From: DATGKG01 sp963783145
Lineage (GTDB): Bacteria; Desulfobacterota; Binatia; Binatales; Binataceae
Direction: 5' to 3'
Length of the DNA stretch: 64,000 nt
Assembly: GCA_963783145.1 (NCBI GenBank)
Contig: CAWAMM010000001.1
Span: 434,001 to 498,000 of the forward strand
The position numbers and the translations under genes were made by a program. Positions 41,087 to 49,224 of the stretch are shown one piece after another. The notes beneath the pieces were generated by a model. That model was given only the letters and a program-made list of their open reading frames with translations. It searched no databases and was not told where the DNA came from. Each line of letters opens with the position of its first letter. Position 1 is the stretch's first letter.

Positions 41087-42166
41087 TTATTCGCCTCGCG
41101 CTGCTTGCCCCACGGTCATCCAGAGCTGCTCGGCCTGAAGCCGGCAATTCGCCATCGCTTCGACCGCCGCCTGCGCCCGCACCGCGGCCGCCAGACAGGC
41201 CACCAGTCCCTCCACAGTATAGGAAGCGGCGACCTGTTTCATAATGGCAGCGTCCTCAGGCGAAGCGGCGGCGAAATCTTCGCCGAGTAACTTTGAGGAT
41301 AGTATTTCTTCAAGCAGGCGCGCCATCAGCTCGAAGTTGTCCGCCGCCTGCTCGCGATTCCCGAAGTGTTCCTGCGCCAATGCGTTGGCGCCGGCGAAAT
41401 CCAGGCGCTTCGCGCGATTGAGCGCTTCGAGGAGATCCTTCAGCGGAGGCTCATCGCCATCGATGAGTGCGAGTCCTCGCGCCGCGCTGCCGCGCGCCAG
41501 CCGTGCGATCGCATGTGCGCGGTTCTTATCGATTTTGCCGCGCGCGACGACAATCTCCTCGACCTCGGCGGGCGTCAGCGGCGGAAAGCGCACCGGACGC
41601 AGTCTTGAGCGCACCGTATCGAGCAGCGCGCGCTCACTCGAGGTGATGACAAAAATGATCGCATGGCCCGGCGGTTCCTCGAGCGTTTTGAGCACCGCGT
41701 TCTGACCCGGGACGTTGAGGGTTTCGGCATCATCGAGGATGGCGAGGCGCATTGGCGCGCGCGACGGTTTCAGCGCGAGCTGCGCCATCATTTCGCGGAC
41801 CTGCTCGATCAGCACGTCGGTGCGATTGGCGGCCTTCTCGACGTGCGCGACATCGGGATGTACTCCGAGCGCGCACTGCACGCATGCGGAACAACATTCG
41901 CAGGTTTTCGCGCCGCCCTTTTCGCGCGCACGAGTTAGTTCGGTGGTGCCGACGCCCGCCCGAATCGGGCATCGGTCCGGCGTGCAGCAAAACTTCTCGC
42001 CCGGCGAGCGCTCGCATACCAGACTGTGCACCAGGCCCTGCGCCATCAGCGATTTGCCAACGCCTCGCGGTCCCGAAAAGAGGTACGCATGCGACGGGCG
42101 GGTTTCCAGCTCGCGCAGAATACGATGGTAAATCTCGCGATGGCCGCGCAGCGCGTCTAGAGGCAT
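41087..42166 (-). CDS. holB: DNA polymerase III subunit delta'
   Basis: A 359-residue AAA+ clamp-loader protein. The N-terminus has AYLFSGPRGVGKSLMAQGL, a P-loop, followed by a zinc-binding Cys cluster (CCTPDRCP and CECCSACVQC) that is longer than the usual four-Cys module. LAILDDAETLNVPGQNAVLKTLEEPPGHAIIFVITSSERALLDTVRSRLRP is the Walker B/sensor 1 region. The delta' subunit helps load the beta clamp during replication. The ORF overlaps the 3' end of the tmk reading frame by ten bases. Confidence 0.9.
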   Translation of the reverse strand: MPLDALRGHREIYHRILRELETRPSHAYLFSGPRGVGKSLMAQGLVHSLVCERSPGEKFCCTPDRCPIRAGVGTTELTRAREKGGAKTCECCSACVQCALGVHPDVAHVEKAANRTDVLIEQVREMMAQLALKPSRAPMRLAILDDAETLNVPGQNAVLKTLEEPPGHAIIFVITSSERALLDTVRSRLRPVRFPPLTPAEVEEIVVARGKIDKNRAHAIARLARGSAARGLALIDGDEPPLKDLLEALNRAKRLDFAGANALAQEHFGNREQAADNFELMARLLEEILSSKLLGEDFAAASPEDAAIMKQVAASYTVEGLVACLAAAVRAQAAVEAMANCRLQAEQLWMTVGQAARGE

Positions 42167-42805
42167 CGGACTCGAATCAATTCATCGGCGGCAGCGAGAA
42201 TTTCCGCGGCCACGTTTTCATAGATTTGTTGCGAATCGACCATCCTCACCCGATCGGGCTCCGCCTTCGCGGTGGCGAGAAAGCCCTCGCGCACGCGGCG
42301 ATGGAACTCCAGCATCTCGCTCTCGAACCGATCGAACCGGTGCTCTTTACCCTTGACGCGTTCGCGGGTGCGCGCGAGCCCGACCTCTGCAGGGCAATCG
42401 AGCACGATGGTCAGGTCGGGAACCATGCCGGCGGTCGCGAGCTGATTGAGCTGCCGCAGCAGCACAAGATCGAATCCGCGGCCATAGCCCTGGTAGGCGA
42501 CGGTGGAATCGGAGTAGCGATCTGAGATGACGATTTCTCCCGCCTCGACGCCGGGGCGCAGTTTCTCGCGCACGTGCTGCGCGCGATCGGCGAGCACTAA
42601 GCAACAACTCGGATGCGACGTCGAGCGAAACTTCGGGGTCAAGAAAAATTTTGCGAATCGCCTCGCCGGCGTGGGTGCCGCCCGGTTCATGGGTGACGCT
42701 GACGATGCGGCCTTCTTTGCGGAGCGTGTCGGCGAGGGTCGCGGCCTGAGTGGTTTTTCCCGAGCCCTCGACGCCTTCCAACGTGATGAATAATCCGCGG
42801 CCCAT
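42157..42805 (-). CDS. tmk: Thymidylate kinase, reading frame broken by a one-base shift
   Basis: The product would phosphorylate dTMP to dTDP. The first part reads FITLEGVEGSGKTTQAATL (P-loop) and THEPGGTHAGEAIRKIF, up to SELLL; the frame then shifts and continues with VLADRAQHVREKL, ISDRYSDSTVAYQGYGRGF (the DRY motif) and the LID and C-terminal helices to RVRCL. Removing one base near 42598 restores a normal kinase of about 215 residues. As tmk is essential, this is probably a sequencing or assembly error, or less likely true decay or recoding. Its ATG overlaps the pilD stop. Confidence 0.85.
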
Positions 42806-43635
42806 TAGTGGCCAAGATACCAGTGCGTGATTTGCGGTTGAAAGAGCGCAAACACACCGGCCGCCAGCGCGAGGAAGGGGCCGAAGGGAACCTCAGTGCG
42901 CAGGACCGAGGTCTCGGTTTCTCCCGTGCCGGCCGCGCCTTCCACCACCGGTGGCGCCGGCGCACCCGACAGCGCCGAGAGAAGTCCGCCGATTGATCCC
43001 AGGATCGAGCCGACGAAAAGTGTGAAGGCCGCGCCTGGCCATCCGGTGAAGGCGCCCACCATTCCGAGCAGCCACACGTCGCCCATGCCCACCCCTTCGC
43101 GGTTGCGCAGCCAGAAATAGACTTCCCCGGTGAGGAACAGGAATCCCCATCCGACGGCGATGCCGATCAGCGAGCGCTTCAGGCCAACTTCCGGAATCAT
43201 AAACGTGGCGGCCATTAATCCGATCGGAATTCCGGGAAAGGTTATGATGTTCGGAATCAGCCGCCAGTCGTAATCGATCAGCGCGACGATAAAGAGCGCC
43301 GCGCAGAACACGAAGCGCGCCAGCGCGTCGGGCAGCGGGTAGTGCAGATAGAGGTAGGCGGCGGCGACTGCGAGAGATATCTCCGTTAGGAAGTGGCGGA
43401 AGGGAATCGTCGCGCCGCACATCAGGCATCGGCCACGCAGGCCGAGATACGCGAGAATCGGAATGTTTGCCCAGCGTGGAATCGGGCGATTGCATTCGGC
43501 GCAGAATGAACGCGGCGCGGCGATCGAGATCTCGCGCGGCAATCGATACGCGACCACATTTGCGAAGCTGCCGATGCTGGCGCCGAGCAGAAATGCGATC
43601 AGCGCGCCGAACCAATCCGGAATGTCTAACGTCAT
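42805..43635 (-). CDS. pilD: Prepilin peptidase / N-methyltransferase (A24)
   Basis: A 276-residue inner-membrane protease. The cytoplasmic N-terminal domain has two zinc pairs, CAEC and CLMC, and the LPREISIAAPRSFC block. The aspartyl catalytic pair is ALIDYDWRLIPN and GVGMGDVWLLGM (GxGD), with seven or eight helices around them. It cleaves and methylates type IV pilin and type II secretion pseudopilin precursors. A Pro/Gly/Thr-rich loop near residues 225-245 is unusual. The tmk start codon overlaps its stop; yjbQ lies 20 bases upstream. Confidence 0.88.
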   Translation of the reverse strand: MTLDIPDWFGALIAFLLGASIGSFANVVAYRLPREISIAAPRSFCAECNRPIPRWANIPILAYLGLRGRCLMCGATIPFRHFLTEISLAVAAAYLYLHYPLPDALARFVFCAALFIVALIDYDWRLIPNIITFPGIPIGLMAATFMIPEVGLKRSLIGIAVGWGFLFLTGEVYFWLRNREGVGMGDVWLLGMVGAFTGWPGAAFTLFVGSILGSIGGLLSALSGAPAPPVVEGAAGTGETETSVLRTEVPFGPFLALAAGVFALFQPQITHWYLGH

Positions 43636-43654
43636 CGCGCCACCCGACTCCGAC

Positions 43655-44050
43655 TCACGCCTTCACCACCGTCACCATCAGCGAACGCTCGCGAGGACCG
43701 TCAAACTCCGCGAACATCACGCCCTGCCATCGTCCCAGCGCCAGCTTGCCATCGCGCACCGGGATATTGATCGAGGTGCTCAGCATTACCGATAAAATAT
43801 GCGCCTGCGAATTTCCCTCATCATGACGGAAACCGCCCGCGCGCGGAACGATCTTCTCCAGATGCATCAGCATGTCGGTGGTCACATCGGGATCCCAATT
43901 CTCGGAAACGATGATGGCAGCGGTGGTGTGCGGAACGAAGAGGTTGCAGAGCCCGCTGTTCACGCCCGCTTCGGCGACCGCGCCGTTCACCTCCCTGGTG
44001 ACATCGAGCAGCGTGACGCGCGAATCGGTGTGAAATTTGAGTTCCTGCAT
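43655..44050 (-). CDS. yjbQ: YjbQ-family protein (UPF0047)
   Basis: A 131-residue protein with the conserved blocks NLFVPHTTAAIIVSENWDPDV and FRHDEGNSQAHILSVML, where HDEGNSxAH is the family signature. YjbQ proteins are small beta-barrel trimers; a secondary thiamin-phosphate synthase activity has been reported for some. It lies 20 bases before pilD on the same strand, so it is probably part of the housekeeping block. Confidence 0.88.
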   Translation of the reverse strand: MQELKFHTDSRVTLLDVTREVNGAVAEAGVNSGLCNLFVPHTTAAIIVSENWDPDVTTDMLMHLEKIVPRAGGFRHDEGNSQAHILSVMLSTSINIPVRDGKLALGRWQGVMFAEFDGPRERSLMVTVVKA

Positions 44051-44092
44051 TGTGAAGAGTTTACGGTTCCGGATAGGGCGGTTCTATGTTGT

Positions 44093-45508
44093 TTACTTCG
44101 TGGCGCACAGCTTCGTTGTCAGGTCGTAAGTTGCGCGGATGCCGCGATTGAGATTGTCGATGGAAAGCCGCTCATCGACGCCATGAATGCGCACCGCCTC
44201 GGGCTCTTCCAGAATAATCGGAACGAAACCATACGCAGGCACGCCTTTGACGCGCAGGAACCTCGAATCGGTGCCACCCGAAGTCATGTTGGGCGCGACG
44301 ATGGTATCGACGAAATCATCCGCGACTACCTGCTTCATCGCATCCCACGCCTCGCCGCTGGTGGGTGAAGTCGGCGAGGGATCGGGGTGCTGAATGAATT
44401 CGATATCGACTTTCGGGCCGAACACGTCGCGCAGATGCTGCAGAAAGGCGTCGGCGTCGGTGTCGGGGAGCAGGCGGCAATCGATGCCCGCTTCAGCCAT
44501 CGAAGGGATGACGTTCACCTTCATTCCCGAATCGAGCATCGTTGGCGCGATCGTGTCGTGCATCAGCGCCTGAATGGTGTAGAGCGACAGCGGCCCGCGC
44601 GCCGCGATCTCCATCATGTAGGGCCACGAGAGATGCGCGAGTTCGAACGATGCCGTGGAAGAATCCATCCTCGGCGCGAGCGTGCGCATCGCATCATCGA
44701 ACACCGGCGTCAGGCGAAACGGCGGCGGCTCCGCGAGCAGGCGTGCGAGCGCATTGATGAGAATCAGGTTGGGGTTGTTGGCGTTCGGCATCGAGCCGTG
44801 ACCGGCCTTGCCGTGCGCGGTCAGACGTAGCCACATCACGCGCTTCTCGGTGACGGCGACGCGAAAAGTGACGCCGCGGCTGCCGAGCCAATTCGGCGTG
44901 CCCTCGCCACCTTCGTTAAAGGCGAACTCGGGATCGAAGGCGTCCCAATGATTCGCCGTCATCCAGTTCGCGCCGTCAGCGCCGCCCGCCTCCTCGTCGC
45001 AGTTGACCATCATCTCGACGCCGCGCCTCAGTTGGATGCCGCCGCGCTTGAGCGCGAGCATCGTCATCAGCGCCATGATGCCGTGCGCCTTGTTGTCGAT
45101 GGCGCCGCGCCCCCACACGAATCCCTCGGCGGCATCGCCGCTAAACGGCGGATGGCTCCAGTCCTTCGCGACCACCGGGACCACATCGGCGTGCGACATC
45201 AGCAGCATCGGTTTGAGGCCGGCGGGGCCCGGCAATCGCGCGATCAGATTCGCCTTGCCAGGCTTGCTGGCGAGGACCTGCGTCTCGATGCCTGCCTGGT
45301 CGAGGATCTGTTTCAGGAAAGCGATCGCGTCGGCAGTGTTGTCGGGAGGATTGCTGGTATCGAAGCGCAGGTAGGATTGGAAATATCCGAGCGCCTCGGC
45401 ATCGAGCTTGTTCCAATCCGGGCCGGGCGGATCGGCGGCGTGCGTGAGCGAGATCGCGCAAAAGACGAAAAGGATCGTGAAAACGAATTTGACTCGGGTC
45501 GGGGTCAC
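44093..45508 (-). CDS. Exported M20-family peptidase (PM20D1/carboxypeptidase-like)
   Basis: A 471-residue protein. The GTG at 45508, five bases after the mutM stop, gives a short signal peptide (VKFVFTILFVFCAISLTHAAD). The zinc site residues lie in LLMSHADVVPV, GRGAIDNKAHG, NCDEEAGGADG and NEGGEG, and GTDSRFL carries a late ligand. It belongs to the long M20 branch that includes N-acyl-amino-acid hydrolases and carboxypeptidase S. It is predicted periplasmic. The ORF extends to 45613 inside mutM, which is not favoured. Confidence 0.85.
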   Translation of the reverse strand: MTPTRVKFVFTILFVFCAISLTHAADPPGPDWNKLDAEALGYFQSYLRFDTSNPPDNTADAIAFLKQILDQAGIETQVLASKPGKANLIARLPGPAGLKPMLLMSHADVVPVVAKDWSHPPFSGDAAEGFVWGRGAIDNKAHGIMALMTMLALKRGGIQLRRGVEMMVNCDEEAGGADGANWMTANHWDAFDPEFAFNEGGEGTPNWLGSRGVTFRVAVTEKRVMWLRLTAHGKAGHGSMPNANNPNLILINALARLLAEPPPFRLTPVFDDAMRTLAPRMDSSTASFELAHLSWPYMMEIAARGPLSLYTIQALMHDTIAPTMLDSGMKVNVIPSMAEAGIDCRLLPDTDADAFLQHLRDVFGPKVDIEFIQHPDPSPTSPTSGEAWDAMKQVVADDFVDTIVAPNMTSGGTDSRFLRVKGVPAYGFVPIILEEPEAVRIHGVDERLSIDNLNRGIRATYDLTTKLCATK

Positions 45509-45512
45509 GGCT

Positions 45513-46346
45513 TCAGTGTTGGCACTTCGGGCAGTAGAAACTCGCGCGCTGGCCGACGACCACGTTTCGGATCGGCGTGCCGCAAACGTAGCAAGGTTCG
45601 TCCTCGCGCCCATACACCATCAGGCGTTTGGCGAATGCGCCGGGCTTGCCGCGCGAATCGCGATAGCTGCGAAAAGTAGTGCCTCCGCTGCCGATTGCCG
45701 CGCGCAGCACTTTACGCGTGAACTCGACGATGAGATCGATCTCGGCGCGCTTGACCCGGCCGGCCCGACGCGTCGGGCGCACCTTCGCATGAAACAGGAT
45801 CTCCGAGGCGTAGATATTTCCTACTCCGGCAACGATCCGTTGATCCATGATGAGGTTCTTGATCGCGACTTTTTTTCCGCGCGCCTGCGCCGCGAGGTAG
45901 TCGGCATTGAAATCCGCGCTGAGCGGCTCGGGGCCGATGCCCTTGAGCTCAGCAATCACCGCGACATCGGCGCGGCTAATCAGCCGCACCATGCCGAAGC
46001 GGCGCGGGTCGTTGTAGACCAGGCGGCTGGCGTCATCGAGCGCAAACTCGAGGTGGTCATGCTTGACGTCGAACCCGCTCGCATCGAAGCCGGCGCCGCG
46101 ATGGGTGATGCTGCCGCTCATGCCTAGATGCGCGAGGATGATCGAATCGCCACTCAGCTCGAACATCAGGTACTTGGCGCGGCGCGTGATGCGCTCGATG
46201 GTGCGTCCGGCAATCATCGCGCCGAAGTCGGGAGTCACGCGCCGGCGCAGCGGGAGCTTGCCGATGCGCGCGCTGACGATCGTACGCCCTACCGCCGAGC
46301 GGCTCAGGATGCGTCGCAGAGATTCGACTTCAGGAAGTTCAGGCAT
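45513..46346 (-). CDS. mutM: Formamidopyrimidine-DNA glycosylase
   Basis: A 277-residue base-excision repair enzyme. PELPEVESL at the N-terminus contains the catalytic Pro2 and Glu3; the H2TH domain has IMDQRIVAGVGNIYASEILF; the C-terminal zinc finger has CYVC and CPKC. It removes 8-oxoguanine and formamidopyrimidines and nicks the DNA. Its stop is five bases from the M20 peptidase start and its ATG lies one base from the rsmA stop, so the genes are coupled. Confidence 0.95.
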   Translation of the reverse strand: MPELPEVESLRRILSRSAVGRTIVSARIGKLPLRRRVTPDFGAMIAGRTIERITRRAKYLMFELSGDSIILAHLGMSGSITHRGAGFDASGFDVKHDHLEFALDDASRLVYNDPRRFGMVRLISRADVAVIAELKGIGPEPLSADFNADYLAAQARGKKVAIKNLIMDQRIVAGVGNIYASEILFHAKVRPTRRAGRVKRAEIDLIVEFTRKVLRAAIGSGGTTFRSYRDSRGKPGAFAKRLMVYGREDEPCYVCGTPIRNVVVGQRASFYCPKCQH

Positions 46347-46347
46347 T

Positions 46348-47202
46348 TCAGTTAATGCTCGCCGGGAGCAATGCGCGCGACAGCCTAACGAAGTCCTCGG
46401 GCGAAAGCGATTCCGCGCGCGCCGTGGAATCGATCTCCGCGCGCCTCAAGGCAGCGACCGCATCTTCCGAGGAGATGCCGAGCCCGCCCGCCAGGGAGTT
46501 GCGGATCATCTTGCGCGGCGCGGAGAACGAAGCGCGAACCGTTTCCAGCACGCGAGGTTCCTCGTCGCGATCGAAGAGAAGCTTCTCGCGCGGGCGAAAT
46601 CGCAGCACCTCGGCATCGACTCGCGGCTTGGGATGGAAGCTGCCCGCGGCCACGCGAAAGTGTAAATCGATGTCAAAATACAATGCGGCATACACGGAGA
46701 GCGCGGAATATTCGGAGTCGCCGGGCCGCGCGCGAAGTCGTTCGCCGACCTCGCGCTGAAACATCGCAACGATCATCGCGACCAGCTCGTGATGATCGCA
46801 GAGGATGCGGAAAATCGCGGACGCCGCGTTGAAGGGCAGGTTGCCGATGACCTTGACCGGATTCTTCGCCAGCGAATCGAAATCGGTCTTCACGAAGTCC
46901 GCCTCGACTACCGCGACGCTCGGATCCCCTGGGTGGGTTTTGCGAAGGCGCTCGGCAAGTTCGTGATCAAGCTCCACCACGGTCAGGCTGCGAATGTCAC
47001 GCCGCAGGATGCGCTCGGTCAGGATGCCGAGACCGGGGCCGATTTCGATCACGTCGTCCGACGAGCTGAGATTTGCGCTTGCGACAATACGATCGGCGAT
47101 CGCGCCTTGCGTAAGAAAATTCTGGCCCTTCGACTTGCTCGCCGTCAGACCCGCGTCGGCCAGGATCGTTCGCGCGCGCGATGAATCGGGTCCCTGGCCC
47201 AC
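46348..47202 (-). CDS. rsmA: 16S rRNA dimethyladenosine transferase
   Basis: A 284-residue Rossmann methyltransferase. SKGQNFLTQGAIADRIV is the KsgA N-terminal signature, IEIGPGLGILTERIL binds SAM, and VIGNLPFNAASAIFRIL contains the NLPF catalytic motif. It dimethylates two adjacent adenines near the 3' end of 16S rRNA. It starts two bases after the tsaD stop. The NLPF motif has the expected Asn, so it should be active. Confidence 0.94.
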   Translation of the reverse strand: MGQGPDSSRARTILADAGLTASKSKGQNFLTQGAIADRIVASANLSSSDDVIEIGPGLGILTERILRRDIRSLTVVELDHELAERLRKTHPGDPSVAVVEADFVKTDFDSLAKNPVKVIGNLPFNAASAIFRILCDHHELVAMIVAMFQREVGERLRARPGDSEYSALSVYAALYFDIDLHFRVAAGSFHPKPRVDAEVLRFRPREKLLFDRDEEPRVLETVRASFSAPRKMIRNSLAGGLGISSEDAVAALRRAEIDSTARAESLSPEDFVRLSRALLPASIN

Positions 47203-47204
47203 GG

Positions 47205-48209
47205 CTAGAGCGCGAGGCTCGCCTCGGCATCGAGGTTGACCGGATCGCTTTCGCCGCGCAGGAGGCGATAGCTGCCGGCCATCGCAATCATCGCGGCGTT
47301 GTCGGTGCAGTATCGCAGCGCCGGTGCGACGACGCGTCGATTCTCCGCTTGCATGGCCTGCGTTAGCCGTTCACGCAGGCGCGAATTAGCAGCGACACCG
47401 CCGGTGAGCGCGACAGTATTGGCACCGGTCGCATGGGCGGCCGCGATCGTCGGTCGGATCAACATGTCGACGACAGCTTCCTGGAAGCTCGCCGCGAGAT
47501 CCTCGCCCGAGGTCGCCGCGCCCGCGTCGCTCCTAAGGAAGTTCGCGACCGCGGTCTTCACGCCGCTGAAGCTGAAATCCATCGGCGCGCCCTTCACATG
47601 CGCGCGTGGAATCTTAACCGCCTTGCGATGTCCGCGCTTGGAAATGTCGTCGATGATTTTTCCACCCGGGTAGCCGAGGCCCATCAGCTTCGCAACTTTA
47701 TCGAAGGCCTCACCGGCGGCGTCGTCGCGCGTGCTGCCGAGGCGCCGATAGCGCCCGAAATCCTCGACCACGAACAGCGCGGTATGGCCGCCGGACACGA
47801 CCAGCGCGAGATACGGCATCGCGATGGTGTGTTCGAGCAGCGGCGCGAGCAGATGCCCCTCGATGTGATTGACGCCGACGAACGGAAGCCCGGTCGCCTG
47901 CGCAAGGCCCTTCGCGCACATCAGGCCGACCAGCAGCGAGCCGACCAGCCCGGGTCCGCGGGTGACGGCGATGCCGCCTATATCTCCCAGTTTGCAATCG
48001 GCCTCCGCCATTGCGCGTTGAATAATCGGCAGCATCGTGACCACATGATTGCGCGAGGCGAGTTCCGGGACGATTCCGCCATAGAGCCGATGGATGTCGT
48101 CCTGATTCGCGACGGCGCTGGAGCGAACCTTTCCGACGCCGGCGCGTTCGGTTTCGAAAACCGCGGCCGCGGCATCATCGCATGAACTTTCGATTCCCAG
48201 GATCAGCAT
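47205..48209 (-). CDS. tsaD: tRNA threonylcarbamoyladenosine transferase subunit TsaD
   Basis: A 334-residue ASKHA protein. MLILGIESSCDDAAAAVFE opens it; VNHIEGHLLAPLL has the iron-binding His pair; LVVSGGHTALFVVED, GEAFDKVAKLMGLGYPGG and ALTGGVAANSRLRERL are the nucleotide-binding blocks. It transfers threonylcarbamoyl to A37 of ANN-decoding tRNAs with TsaB, TsaE and TsaC. The ATG at 48209 gives the family N-terminus; the ORF extends 57 codons upstream as an Arg-rich shadow. Confidence 0.95.
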   Translation of the reverse strand: MLILGIESSCDDAAAAVFETERAGVGKVRSSAVANQDDIHRLYGGIVPELASRNHVVTMLPIIQRAMAEADCKLGDIGGIAVTRGPGLVGSLLVGLMCAKGLAQATGLPFVGVNHIEGHLLAPLLEHTIAMPYLALVVSGGHTALFVVEDFGRYRRLGSTRDDAAGEAFDKVAKLMGLGYPGGKIIDDISKRGHRKAVKIPRAHVKGAPMDFSFSGVKTAVANFLRSDAGAATSGEDLAASFQEAVVDMLIRPTIAAAHATGANTVALTGGVAANSRLRERLTQAMQAENRRVVAPALRYCTDNAAMIAMAGSYRLLRGESDPVNLDAEASLAL

Positions 48210-48216
48210 GGTCCAA

Positions 48217-49224
48217 TTATAGGTCTTTAGATGGCGGCTCCGACGAGTTGTCCGGCGCGGGCGGCGGAGGAGGCGGAGCCGAATCCGGCGGCGGCTGAAT
48301 CGCGTTCCCCTCCGGTGCGGCGTCGGGAGGTCCCGCGGGAGCCGATGCGGGTTCGATTGCGGGCGCGGCTTGCTCGCCACTCAATCTGGTCAGGCCGACG
48401 CGCGCCATCAAGTTGCCCGGCACGGCGACCAGCGCCTTCTGGTAACATGCGATCGCGGGCGCGGTCTGACCGGAGCGCTCATTAACCAGGCCCTCGAATG
48501 CGAGCGTCTCGCCCAGCCATTGAGGATTGCCGCCGAACTGGGTTTCCGCGCGGGTAAGAAAGGTGAGCGCCTGATCGTAGCTCTTTTTCTCCAGGTTGGC
48601 GCGGCCCAGATAAAAGTACGCATATGGATTCGAAGCGTCGATGGAAATTGCGCGCTGAAGGGTCTGGAGTGCATCGCCTTCCTGACCCTTCAGGAGCTGG
48701 TCGCGCGCCTGATCGGTCACCCGCAGCGAGGCCGCCAGCGCCGGGTCGGTCGCGCTGACCCGCGCAATCTCGCCGTCAAGCGACGAATCGCTGATTTCGC
48801 CCTGCGGCGCGACCGAGCCGACTTCGAGTGGAGCGATGTCGGTGGGAGTTGCGACCGGCGTAGGCTCGACTTGTGCGCCATTGGTTTCCGCCGCCGAGGG
48901 AGCGCCGACGGGAGCGTCCGCTGGCGAGTTGACCGCATTGGGCGCCGAGTCAGAGCCGCTTGGCGCGGACTCCGGAACCTCCTCCCAATCTCCAGCCGGG
49001 CTCGCCTGAGGAGTCGCGACGATGCTCGGCATGTCCTGCGCGGGGAGATTCTCTTCGCTGAAGCGCGCAAGCTCGATCGCGTCGCCGGCAAACGCGGCTC
49101 GCGACCGTAACAAAGGCGCTCCGCTGAGGATAGCGGCAATTGCGCAGAGCGCCGCGACCAGCCGCGTTCTCGCGCTTGAGCATGCGCGACGAGCGCGGTG
49201 CGATGACGGCGTGGTTTGCATCAA
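48217..49224 (-). CDS. Exported TPR protein with Pro-rich ends
   Basis: A 335-residue protein. A signal-like N-terminus (LVAALCAIAAILSGAPLLRSRAAFAG) is followed by 110 low-complexity residues rich in Ala, Pro and Ser, then about three TPR units (residues 165-290: AYFYLGRANLEKKSYDQALTFL and IACYQKALVAVPGNLMARV) and a Pro-rich C-terminus. It likely resides in the periplasm as an adaptor. Its ATG overlaps the stop of the PBP1-type gene by four bases, so it probably assists the synthase; this is inference. Confidence 0.7.
   Translation of the reverse strand: MMQTTPSSHRARRACSSARTRLVAALCAIAAILSGAPLLRSRAAFAGDAIELARFSEENLPAQDMPSIVATPQASPAGDWEEVPESAPSGSDSAPNAVNSPADAPVGAPSAAETNGAQVEPTPVATPTDIAPLEVGSVAPQGEISDSSLDGEIARVSATDPALAASLRVTDQARDQLLKGQEGDALQTLQRAISIDASNPYAYFYLGRANLEKKSYDQALTFLTRAETQFGGNPQWLGETLAFEGLVNERSGQTAPAIACYQKALVAVPGNLMARVGLTRLSGEQAAPAIEPASAPAGPPDAAPEGNAIQPPPDSAPPPPPPAPDNSSEPPSKDL

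Noticed and set aside
42590..42606. prfB-like programmed +1 frameshift in tmk
   Set aside because: CTT is present but the following codon is not a stop and there is no strong upstream Shine-Dalgarno-like stimulator; sequence error is simpler.
47205..48380. Longer TsaD
   Set aside because: The extra 57 residues are Arg/Pro-rich and unlike any TsaD; MLILGIESSCD at 48209 is the family start.
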